NCBI GenBank assembly: GCA_036936605.1
Contig: JAUPFV010000002.1
Location: 196,935,273-196,999,272 of the forward strand
Direction of reading: 5' to 3'
Source of the DNA: Limnanthes douglasii subsp. nivea
Lineage: Eukaryota > Streptophyta > Magnoliopsida > Brassicales > Limnanthaceae
DNA: 64,000 bases
Below are positions 48,785-58,100 of the stretch, piece after piece. Positions within the stretch are counted from its first letter, which is position 1. Every line of letters begins with the position of its first letter. The position numbers were made by a program, and so were the translations under genes. The notes under the pieces are model-generated. The model had not been told where the DNA came from, made no database searches, and saw only the letters and a program-made list of their open reading frames with translations.

Positions 48785-49560
48785 TCATGCGATTTGCATG
48801 ATACCTATCACGCATGATAGACAAATAACTTAAACATGCGATTGGCGACATCCGCTCCCCAAATATCACGAGAAATATTATTGCATTTTACAATCCCATT
48901 TTTATTGTTACAGTAATGCGTTTTACGTTATAAGTATCCATATAGCATGCTACTTACGTGATTTTATTATGGTTAGTGATCTACAAGGGTTGAAATGCAT
49001 ACAATTGTTGGAAACAATTGTCACACTAAGTTACCTTAATAAACGACATTGTCCTGACCATAAAATGTCACCTAATAACCCATCAGAATTCAATTACATA
49101 CGAAGATGTCCTTCGAGTACTGTACAGAATTAAAAATAACAATTAAGCATCCAACACCCTCAGATTAGTAGTTTTATCATTTAGGAAGTGGTAAAACATT
49201 TATGCACATGCTTGAGCAGGCATTTGTTTGCTATATTCCTTGGGTATAAACTTGTGTTGGATAATGTCTTTGACATATTGACAAACGAATACTTCACAGC
49301 CAAGTGAATATTTTTCTTGCTGCGGAATATCTCTAACAGCTTTAACTTTGTATTCGTTCTTCACATGTGGTATGTATTTTTTATTCATACAATAGTTTAG
49401 CTGCTCAGATAAAAAAAATCTTAGGTTATTATTTTTTAAATAACATGTAAAACTGTATAGCTAGTTGTAATGATGCGAATCACATTACATTAGCACGTGA
49501 GTTCCATGCATAAAACGTGATTCGCATATACAACAAACGGGATCTGGGAGCAATGACCTT
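48785..49560 (+). other. Non-coding MULE segment with sparse motif near-copies
   Basis: This holds scattered ATGCGATTTGC, CATGCGATTGGCG, GATGCGAATCAC, CACGTGAGTTCC and ACGTGATTCGC, i.e. decayed relatives of the CGCGA motif. It also holds the 3' end of the ULP-like gene on the minus strand. Confidence 0.5.
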
Positions 49561-50680
49561 TAAGAATCTCATGAGAGCAACACACAATTCTTTCATTCAC
49601 CTCCAAAAATGAACATACAACATCAGGCAATACAGTTTCATACTACTTACCAATGCGTCGCCTGTTTTCCTAGTGTCATCTGGAGTGAATTTGCTGAGAG
49701 GGAACAAGGGATTTTAGTTTTTGGCTAACCCATTCTTCATGGCTATTACCAACAACGTCCAGTGGTTAGGACTATTCTCATTTATGTGGCATACCGGAAT
49801 GAATGCGATAAATGTGTCCTCCCTCATGTTTTCAAAAACTCCGTCAACAATGTTCGAAATATCTTCTTTCATTGCTAGTAATTTCTATAATAAAACCCGC
49901 GTACAACAAAACAATATCAAACTTATGGGTCACTTTCAATGGCTATTTAATAATTAAATACTAACCGTTGCGACCCCAGAAATCTGAATAGCGCTGTATT
50001 TACAACTGTACTTGTCATCAAACCCTTTGAAAGGCACTTTCTAGTTTGATTCTTTAAGCAACTTATATATCCAGGCATCAATGATCTACAACACAACGCA
50101 TTCAGAGCTATATCAAACTAGTTGTCAGTTCTTTGTGAGTTATATCAAGAATCTAAATTTTACCTTGAAATCTAACTCTCCTTCGTATGGTAGGGCCATT
50201 ACCTCAGTCACACTAACACTTAGCCGGTATGTAAATTTGTTGTCTGGTAAATACCATACTTCTGAGTCGATTTGATCTTCGTCTTTTTGTATTTCTGCAT
50301 CAGTGGAGACTCGTTCTTTGCACCATCGGCAAATCTTCCAGTGAATGCCCCTGTTTTGTTCATTGAGATTTCTTTCGTTCCGTGTTTAAGACCAAAGATG
50401 GCTTTAACATCTTTGGTGGTCAGTTTAACCCTCTTCGAACCTATTCTAAAACACCCTTTCTTGACAGAATATCTCTTTACAATCTCCTCTATAACTTTGT
50501 TAAACTTCTTCTTCGGTAAATCTTCGTTTCTTAGCATGAATGAAGCTTTCAGCAACATATAGAATGGTGTGTTCTTCGTAGCCTCAATATGCTCCTCATC
50601 CACTATGTTTTTCTAGAGCAAATTTAATATGCTGACCAAACCAGACTTGTAAAAAGTATCTTTGCCCATACCTGAACATG
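49200..50680 (-). pseudogene. ULP1/C48 peptidase-like gene with DUF1985-like N-terminal domain
   Basis: Minus-strand blocks in order: 50680-50220 reads GMGKDTFYKSGLVSILNLL, a TAG, then DEEHIEATKNTPFYMLLKA, KGCFRIGSKRVKLTTKDVK and AIFGLKHGTKEISM. That pattern (short hydrophobic start, F-R-I-G-x-K, L-T-x-x-D-V, I-F-G-L) is the plant DUF1985/mobile-domain type. Blocks at about 50218-50161, 50088-49969 and 49890-49715 follow, the last with FIAFIPVCHINENSPNHWTLLVVI, whose H-W marks the catalytic His of ULP1 proteases. Block 49388-49200 has EKYSLGCEVFVCQYVKDI, the catalytic Cys region (D-C-G in most family members, here G-C-E). Stops occur in at least two blocks, and a frameshift lies near 50220. 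SUMO or another substrate is not known. Confidence 0.7.
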
Positions 50681-50744
50681 TATGTACAAAAGAACAGTTA
50701 GGTTAGATTTTGGTAATTCAAATCGGGCTTTTAGTCCTAATTTT

Positions 50745-51215
50745 ATACAGCAGACACGATTTTCGTCTGGATGTCTGTAAAGGTAGCGATTTACGACTTC
50801 CACCATACGCGAGTTAGAGCTTAAAGTACAGAATCTACTATATAATTTGCACCTTCTGACAACGCGAGATACACATTCAACTTTACGCAATATATACCAC
50901 ATACATTGCTACAATCCCTGCACCTTACTATACAACGTGAGATGCAATATAAACTACACATACTAGTATACTCATTACACCTTACTTCTTACGCGATATA
51001 CACCCTACTAAACACCAATTAACATACAGATCAAACAACAACACACACGCGAGATACATACCAGAAGACACGCGAGATGCATACTAAAACTACTACAACA
51101 TAACTCAAAATACGCATTGTCACACTGAAGAAGACGCGATATACCATATAAACATGCTGCAGTTCCCACGTTTTAATTCCAAACAGGCATGCATGTAAAG
51201 GAAAACACAAAACCA
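50745..51215 (+). repeat. CGCGA motif array 3
   Basis: Six CGCGA words (TACGCGAGTTAG, AACGCGAGATAC, TACGCGATATAC, CACGCGAGATAC, CACGCGAGATGC, GACGCGATATAC) are joined by near-copies (AACGTGAGATGC, CACGATTTTCG, TGCGTGATAC). Spacing is about 40-90 bp. It lies upstream of the ULP-like gene on its 5' side. Confidence 0.75.
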
Positions 51216-51885
51216 AACAATGCGTGATACTACAACTGACGCATATCTTAAACAAGCCATCAACTAATTCGACATTTATTCTCGCTTACGAACACCATAA
51301 AACCAACCATACACAACTATGATCTTTCTCAGCACAACTGTACCGTTAACCAGCCGACGAATGGTTGTACAATAATTTACCGTTAATTCCCAAACGGAGA
51401 GAAACTAGTTTCTCATTCCAACAACCAGTCCAGAACTATTCATAAACAACATAAGTAACAACTATTGACGTACCTTCAGAGTAGTTTAAACTTACGAAGT
51501 TCACCGGAAACGGTGGTTCTGGGTTAAAAACAGGAGATGAAGACGAAGTTCGCCTCAACGGTGGATTAGAACGACAAGACTTCTACACTCGTTGGAGTTA
51601 GTTCAGAAACAACCACACCTACGCCTGACTTGTTTTAGGGTTTCTCTCCGATTTGTGATTGTCTCTTTCTTTAGTCTTTTGGTTTCTAAAGCTTATTGGG
51701 ATTTGGGGGGAGGGGGAGTTAAAATTAAAATAATAAAAAATAATTGTGAACCTATTTTCTCTTTCATATAGCTTTAGGGTTATTTTGGTCAAAATTTGGT
51801 TTTTAGGTACTAATGGGGAATGTCTAATATTTTGGTACTTACTTGAAATATCAAACTTGAAAATGTATTTTCTGATACTTTTCTC
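51216..51885 (-). promoter_or_regulatory. Upstream region of the ULP-like gene and right MULE end
   Basis: No gene is visible. On the minus strand it runs from the terminal repeat through a C-rich tract (CTCCCCCTCCCCCCAAATCC) and a purine/pyrimidine leader toward the ULP-like gene. The promoter would be expected here. Confidence 0.4.
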
Positions 51886-52298
51886 TAGTTTTTAAAAATT
51901 AAATTATTTGTAAATAAATAAAAATAAAAATAAATAATATAATTGGATGGATATTAATGAGGGAAATTACCCCTAAGGTACCTACTCAACTATTTTATTG
52001 TCATCTAGTACCCAAGGTTTGATCAATTGTCACTTAATACCCAACTCAACTACCTAATTATCACATAGTACCTAACTTTATTTTAATACCCTAACTACCC
52101 TCACCATTCATGAACAACCACGTAACCAAAATTTCTCTTTCCTACTTTTTCTTTTTATTTTATTTTTAAAAGATCCGTATCTTTCGAACCAGAGCTCGAA
52201 AAAAATAAATGAAAGTACCATCACTTTTGTTTTTTAAAAATAAACAAAACTAGATCCATTGATGATATTTTTTTATTTTTTTAAAAAATAAAATTTCA

Positions 52299-52729
52299 CC
52301 AGTAATAATTCGCATCATATCATGAGAATTGTTCAGGAAATCCTGAGAGTTGCAAACAATTCGCATCATATCATGAGAATTGTTCAAGAACCCCAAAGTT
52401 GCAAACAATTCGCATCATATCATGAGAATTGTTCAGGAAACCCAGAGTTGCAAACAATTCGCATCATATCATGAGAATTGTTCAGAAAATCCTGAGAGTT
52501 GCAAACAATTCGCATCATATCATGAGAATTGTTCAGAAAATCCTGAGAGTTGCAAACAATTCGCATCATATCATGAGAATTGTTCATGAAATCCTAAGAG
52601 TTGCAAACAATTCGCATCCGATCATGAGAATCGCTTAGAAAACCCAGAGTTGCAAACAATTCGCATCTTATCATGAGAATCGTTCGAAAATCCTGAGAGT
52701 TGCAAGCAATTCGCATCTTATCATGAGAA
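52299..52729 (+). repeat. ~51-bp minisatellite, left part
   Basis: Nine copies of a ~50-51-bp unit (AATTCGCATCATATCATGAG, AATTGTTCAGGAAATCCTGA, GAGTTGCAAAC) lie here with few changes. The array stops at the copia insertion and continues after it. The unit length is near a multiple of 3, so several frames look open; these are not genes. Confidence 0.9.
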
Positions 52730-52934
52730 TCTAATCTTGAAACAGATCAATATACACCGTTTTGAGACAACAGGGATAATGCTACATCTGAGATCTGATT
52801 TATTAGGTAATAGAGAGACTATTAAATAGTCCAAAGTTGAGTACACAAAAAGACAGCACAAAGTGAAACGACAATATGAAAAAGAAACGGACAAATTCAA
52901 AGGACACAATTATGGTTTGAGATTAAATGCAACA
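52730..52934 (-). repeat. 3' LTR of the young copia element
   Basis: On the minus strand it starts TGTTGCATTTAATC and ends GATTAGA. It differs from 57164-57368 at one base (ACAATATG versus ACAATGTG on the plus strand). Confidence 0.95.
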
Positions 52935-52949
52935 CTCTCCCTCCTAATC

Positions 52950-55900
52950 TCAACCTCGTTTATTCAAGTTTTTGACTCCCAATAGTTTCCTCATGTTTTC
53001 AAACTTGACAGTAGCTAGCCCTTTTGTCAAAATATCTGCTCTTTGATCGTTGCTGCAAACATGTTTCAAGACTACTTCTCCTCGCTCTACGAATTCCCTG
53101 ATAAAGTGAAACCTTATGTCGATATGCTTGCTTCTACCATGGAACATAGGATTCTTAGCCAGGTCGATTGCAGATCGATTATCTATGCATAAGATCACTG
53201 GGCCAACAGCTTCATGTGTTATCTGCCTAAGAGTATTTCTAAGCCAAATACCTTGGCAAGCTGCTGCGGTAGCAACCATGAATTCAGCTTCACACGATGA
53301 TAGAGCAACACACTTCTGTTTTTGTGAGACCCACGTGATAATACTCTCATTCAAGTAATAAACTACTCTTCCTGTGCTCTTTCTATCTTCAATTTGTCCA
53401 CCCAAGTCACTGTCTGAAAACCCAGTTAACACATTATTGCCACTATTCTTTGTATACACCAACCAGTGTTGTATAGTTCCCTTAACGTACCTGAGTATTC
53501 TTTTCACTGCATCCTGGTGCCTTTTTGTGGGTTTTTCCATATATCGGCTGACTATTCCCACTGAGTATGCGATATCTGGTCGCGTATGAACCAAGTATCG
53601 TAGACCCCCTACCATACTCTTGTAGTCTGTAGCATTGACCAATTTTCCTGTCTCGTCTCGATCAAGCTGTTCCTTTGGATCCATTGGATACTTCGTCGGA
53701 TTACAATCTGCCATGCCTGCATTTTCCAGAATTTTTCGTGCATAACTTGCTTGTTTTAATTCGATATATCCTTCTCCTTGTTCAACTTCCATTCACAAGT
53801 AGTAGCTGAGCTTTCCTATGTCGCTCATCTCGAACTGAAGCTTCATCTGGTTCTTGAAATCCTTGATTGCTAAGACACTCGTGCCTGTTACTAGAATGCC
53901 ATCTACGTATACTGCAATAACCAAACTGTTTTCTCCCTCCTTCCTTGTGTATACAGCATGCTCGTACGGACAACGAGTAAATCCAAACTTTATAAGACAT
54001 GAATTCAGTTTGGCGTACCAAGCACGAGGCGCCTGGCGAAGTCCATACAAAGCTTTAGACAATTTGTACACTAGGTGCTCTTGTCCCTTTCTTTCAAATC
54101 CCTCTGGTTGGGCAACGTATACATCTTCCACTATATCTCCATTCAAGAAGGCCGTCTTTACGTCGAGATGGTGCACTTCCCATTGATTTTTAGCTGCCAA
54201 AGCTAATAGCAACCTCACTGTCTCCAACCGAGTAACTAGTGCGTATACTTCATCAAAATCAATGCCATGTTCTTGTACATAACCCTTTGCTACGAGGCGT
54301 GCCTTGTATTTTACCACCTTCCCGTTAGCATCCCTTTTTAATTTATAGATCCATTTCAGACCTATGATCTTCTGTCCAGGTGGTAGACTCGTCAATTTCC
54401 ATGTATCATTTGCCTCAATAGAATCCATCTCCTGCCTCATTGCTTGCCTCCAGTTGACATCTTTTGCTGCATGTGTATAATTGACAGGTTCATCTACCCC
54501 CATGAGCCACAATTCTTCTTCATCAAGCTCAATTTCTTCTGTGACATTGTAAATTTCACTCAAAGGTCTGAATCTTTTTGGCTCTGTGCTATCATCGTAA
54601 TTATCTCGATTGATTCTAGAAGCAGACGACTGAGAATGTGGAGTGGATACCTGAGTGTTACTGTAGTTGTCATATCCAACAGAGGACTGAGGAGACTCAG
54701 AAGCCCGCGACTGTGGTGTTGACGTCTGGGTGTTATTGCCACTATGGTTGTCATCACCATACTCCACGATTTCGGTCTCATCTTGACCTGTTTCATCAAC
54801 CTCAGGCATACTTGCCACAATAAAACTCTCCTGTGTCTCCTCCCTATCTGCAATCATACTCCACGGCCATTGCTTCGTTTCTTCGAAAATGAAGTCACCG
54901 CTTATATGTATACGATCTTCATTGGGATCATATAAACGGTATCCTTTAGTTCCAGGCTCTCTCCCCAGATTAACTAACTTTTTACTGCGATCATCCAGCT
55001 TTGTGTTGTGCACACTTGGAGTTTTCATGTGCGATAAACACCCAAAGACCCGTACATGACTTATCTGCGGTTTCCTTGTTGTCCATGCTTCATACGGCGT
55101 CTTGCCTGTCAATGCTCGCGTGGGTAGTCTATTGAGGATGTATACCGAGTTTCTGACTGCTTCAGCCCACATCTTTGATGTCAATTGCATTTCCTTGAGA
55201 CTGCTTCTACTCATCTCCACAATAGTTCGGTTTCGACGCTCTACCACTCCGTTTTGTTGCGGAGTGTAGGGTGTCGTGAGGTGTCGCTCAATTCCTGCAT
55301 TCTCACAGTATTCTTTAAACTCATTAGAATTGAATTCACCTCCTCTGTCAGTTCTCAGCACCTTGATTCTTTTCTCTGACCCGTTCTCAACCAATACACG
55401 AAACTTTTTGAATGCTTCGAATGCCTCATCCTTAGTTCTTAGAAAGTACACCCACATAAACCTGCTAAAGTCATCAACTAACAAAAAGAAATATCTGTAT
55501 CCAGAGGCAGTAGTTGGAGATATCGGACCGCACAGATCACCATGTATAAGTTCTAGTACCTTTTTTGCACTAAACTTGGATTTGGCTGGAAATACCTTCC
55601 TGGTTTGCTTTCCCATTAAGCACCCATCATACGCGACATTTGGTTTTATTATCCTGGGCATTCCTTCTACCATCTGGTGCTTAGACATGAGAGCCATGGC
55701 TTGATAATTGACGTGCCCAAGACGGGCATGCCACAATCTCGTGATGTCATCCGTTTTAGTCATCAGACATTCCTGTTTGTTAGTCTCAATAATAATTTTG
55801 TAAAGTCGATTGGCAGATCGTTTTACCTTCATCAATAATCTGTCTTTGTTGTCGTAGATCCTCAGAAATTCTCCCTTGAGTTCCACATTATTGCCTTCTT

Positions 55901-57113
55901 CAGAAATCTGTCCCAATGATATGATGTTATTACGTAGACTAGGTATATAATACACCTCTCGCAGCATCTTTTCTTCTCCATTTTTGCACAGTAATATCAC
56001 AGTGCCCTTTCCTTTTATCTCGACTTTTGAACCATCTCCAAAACGCACTACACCAGATATACTCTCATCCAGTTCTGCAAACTTTTCTTTAAAACCTGTC
56101 ATATGACTGCTTGCACCATTGTCCAGGTACCAGACATTTGATTCGCCTGCACATTCTCCACGCCTTGGAAATTGAGTAGATAGCAGTTTTCCCTCATTCA
56201 GGAGAAGCTTTGACGAGTTTTTATCATGTTTGGCCAAGAGTAGGGCCATTTCATCATCTTCCATCGCAGCCAAATTCGCCTCCGCTTCTTGTGTTTCCTT
56301 GTGTTTCCTTGGTTTCCTGCATTCTGAGGCGAAGTGACCATAGATATTACAGTTGAAGCATTTGATAACACTCTTGTCAAACCTTTCATGGCCTCTCTGC
56401 CTTGTGGATCTGTCACCATTGTTTCGCCTCAGCCATTCTTCACGCGTCAATAGAAGCTTTTTGTTGGCTCCTTCTCGTTTAGCCCATTCCTCTTCTGTCA
56501 ACATGAGTTGAATCTCCTTCGTTTCTGTCCTTCCTTTTACTCGTTCTTCATGTGCCTTGAGTGAACCCACAGCTTCTTCGACAGTCATGCTCTCGATGTC
56601 TCCAAATTGCTCCAGTGTTGAAGTTATCTGTAGGAATCTGGCAGGGACAGCACGCAGAAGTTTCTTTACGACGTATGATTCTTCCATCGTTTCCCCCAAA
56701 GCTCGAATATTTGTAACGAGGCTATTCATTCTCATGTGAAAATCTTCAAATTTTTCATTGTCACCCATATTTAGCATTTCGAATTCAGATTTTAGGGTTT
56801 GAATCCGTGCCTTCTTTGCTTTGTCTGCACCTTGGCATAAGGTTCTTATCATATCCCAGGCGTCCTTCGCTGTTCCCTTGTTCGCAATTGAGAGCAATAC
56901 ATCTTCGGGAATTTCCTGATACACCATTGCTAACGCTATCTTATCTGTCTTCTCTTCGACAGCTACATTGGGATCTTTTGGCTCTACTGCATTCCAGACC
57001 CCTTGCGCTTGCATATAAACTTTCATTTTGATAGCCCAAGCCGTATAATTACTTCTATCCAGCATTGGGTAGCTTAGGCCGTACGAACCTCCTTTTCCTT
57101 TGTTCACCTCCAT
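52950..57113 (-). pseudogene. Copia gag-pol polyprotein with one in-frame stop and altered RT active site
   Basis: One frame of 1387 sense codons is broken by a single TGA after LSYYL (53793-53795). Domains in order by residue: gag (about 10-230), zinc knuckle CFNCNIYGHFASEC (near 255), protease WYLDNGASSHMTG (near 330), GAG-pre-integrase LWHARLGHVNYQAM (near 465), integrase core from DLCGPISPTTASGYRYFFLLVDDFSR (near 530) with TDRGGEF and TPYTPQQNGVVERRNRT, RT from DVNWRQAMRQEMDSIEANDTWKL (near 880) with LDVKTAFLNGDIVEDVYV and LYGLRQAPRAWY, and RNase H after the stop (SDLGGQIEDRKSTGR, LSSCEAEFMVATAAACQ, ADILTKGL). The RT catalytic loop reads YVDG where Y-V-D-D is normal. The copy therefore looks unable to make an active RT, although its LTRs are almost identical. 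Confidence 0.92.
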
Positions 57114-57163
57114 CGTTAGTGAAACAAATACGTCTGCTAAGACCTTCAGGCTCTGATACCAAA

Positions 57164-57368
57164 TCTAATCTTGAAACAGATCAATATACACCGTTTTGAG
57201 ACAACAGGGATAATGCTACATCTGAGATCTGATTTATTAGGTAATAGAGAGACTATTAAATAGTCCAAAGTTGAGTACACAAAAAGACAGCACAAAGTGA
57301 AACGACAATGTGAAAAAGAAACGGACAAATTCAAAGGACACAATTATGGTTTGAGATTAAATGCAACA
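57164..57368 (-). repeat. 5' LTR of the young copia element
   Basis: This 205-bp LTR is followed on the minus strand by TTTGGTATCAGAGCC, which contains the initiator-Met tRNA primer-binding site. Confidence 0.95.
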
Positions 57369-57580
57369 GAGAATCGTTCAGAAATCCTGAGAGTTGCAAG
57401 CAATTCGCATCTTATCATGTGAATCGTTCAGAAATCCTGAGAGTTGCAAACAATTCGCATCTTATCATGTGAATCGTTCAGAAATCCTGAGAGTTGCAAG
57501 CAATTCGCATCTTATCACGAGAATCGTTAAAAAATCCTGAGAGTTGCAAGCAATTCACATCCTATCATGAGAATTGTACT
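57369..57580 (+). repeat. ~51-bp minisatellite, right part
   Basis: Four more units of the array at 52299-52729 lie here (GAATCGTTCAGAAATCCTGA, GAGTTGCAAGCAATTCGCAT), separated from it only by the copia element. These units share variants (CTTATCATG, GAATCG) with the last units on the left side, as expected if one array was split. Confidence 0.9.
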
Positions 57581-57719
57581 AGTTTTTTTTACCGGCGCGT
57601 ATATTTAATCGGGATATTTTTGTCCAAATTTCAGTTCGAGGTACCAAGTGACACTATCCAAAAAACGAATACCACTGGATAATTACATAGTTGAGAAGGT
57701 ATTTACCAGTACTTTTCTC

Positions 57720-58100
57720 TTTTTAAATTCCTGAATAAATGACTTTTAATGGAATCAAATCGATCATAATCCGAATCTAATTATAAACGATAAATGATAA
57801 ATGACGTTTAATGGAATCAAATCTAAGTATAAATGACGCTCAATGGATATTGCTGAGCGTTATTCACTTAACTTTTATATTTTATAGACTAAGTTAAGGT
57901 GAGTTACATATTTTAACAAATGTTAGAGTGATTGACAAATGATCTTATGTCGTTAAACAATACGCAACCAAATCATAACAAAAAAAAACCGTACTTTTTA
58001 AATGTATATCTCCTGTAACCACCCCATCTTAACGAATGCATCTCTTCGGGGCACCATCTATTTGATACGTATGCAACCAAAAATAACTACATGTTTGTTT
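57720..58100. other. Intergenic, 3' flank of the DUF707 gene
   Basis: This is AT-rich with a short local duplication (AATGACGTTTAATGGAATCAAATC, twice near 57738-57825). No gene is seen. The left part of the DUF707 3' UTR should lie at the right end. Confidence 0.5.

Larger units (their letters stand above)
42111..51885 (+). mobile_element. Mutator-like element (MULE) carrying an ULP1-like peptidase gene
   Basis: The 9-bp sequence TAGTTTTTA is duplicated exactly at 42102-42110 and 51886-51894, the size expected for Mutator-like insertion. The termini are imperfect inverted repeats: GGGAAATGTCACACTAAGTACC at the left, and the right end read back as GAGAAAAGTATCAGAAAATAC with matching GTACC words. 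Inside are a plus-strand MULE transposase (43178-45678), two small minus-strand ORFs (46529-46963, 48242-48598) and a minus-strand C48 peptidase-like gene (about 50680-49200). MULEs with an ULP1-like gene are known in plants (Kaonashi and some VANDAL types). Every gene carries in-frame stops, so this copy is not autonomous. Confidence 0.88.
52730..57368 (-). mobile_element. Young full-length Ty1/copia element
   Basis: Identical-length LTRs of 205 bp (52730-52934 and 57164-57368) differ at one position only. GAGAA is duplicated on both sides (52725-52729 and 57369-57373), within the minisatellite. Reading on the minus strand, the primer-binding site TGGTATCAGAGCC follows the 5' LTR, then one gag-pol frame (57113-52950), then the purine tract AGGAGGGAGAG and the 3' LTR. 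Total 4639 bp. The near-identical LTRs mean a recent insertion. Confidence 0.95.
51961..57719. mobile_element. Non-autonomous MULE-like element with minisatellite core, interrupted by copia
   Basis: The left end (GGGAAATTACCCCTAAGGTACC, ACTCAACTATTTTATTGTCA, ..TCACTTAATACC) and the right end read back (GAGAAAAGTACTGG, TAAATACCTTCTCAACTATG, ..GTGTCACTTGGTACC) form a long imperfect inverted repeat of about 90 bp or more. The first bases match the ends of the neighbouring MULE (GGGAAAT / GAGAAAAGTA). The interior is a ~51-bp minisatellite, and the copia element 52730-57368 sits inside it. No transposase is present. Flanking 9-mers do not match, so the duplication has been lost or the border is slightly off. 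Confidence 0.7.

Noticed and set aside
50272..50562. 96-codon plus-strand frame
   Set aside because: It is antisense to the DUF1985-like block of the ULP-like gene.
51886..51960. Possibility that the two Mutator-like elements are one composite element
   Set aside because: The first element has its own perfect 9-bp duplication and ends before the second begins.
52380..52638. Two overlapping 69-codon frames with a repeating 17-residue unit
   Set aside because: The 51-bp minisatellite is open in several frames by length alone; there is no start context, codon bias or homology.
52299..52729. Regular repeats resembling a CRISPR array
   Set aside because: The units are contiguous with no unique spacers, and the genome is a plant's.
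54444..57031. Several plus-strand frames of 60-142 codons
   Set aside because: They are shadows of the copia polyprotein on the other strand.
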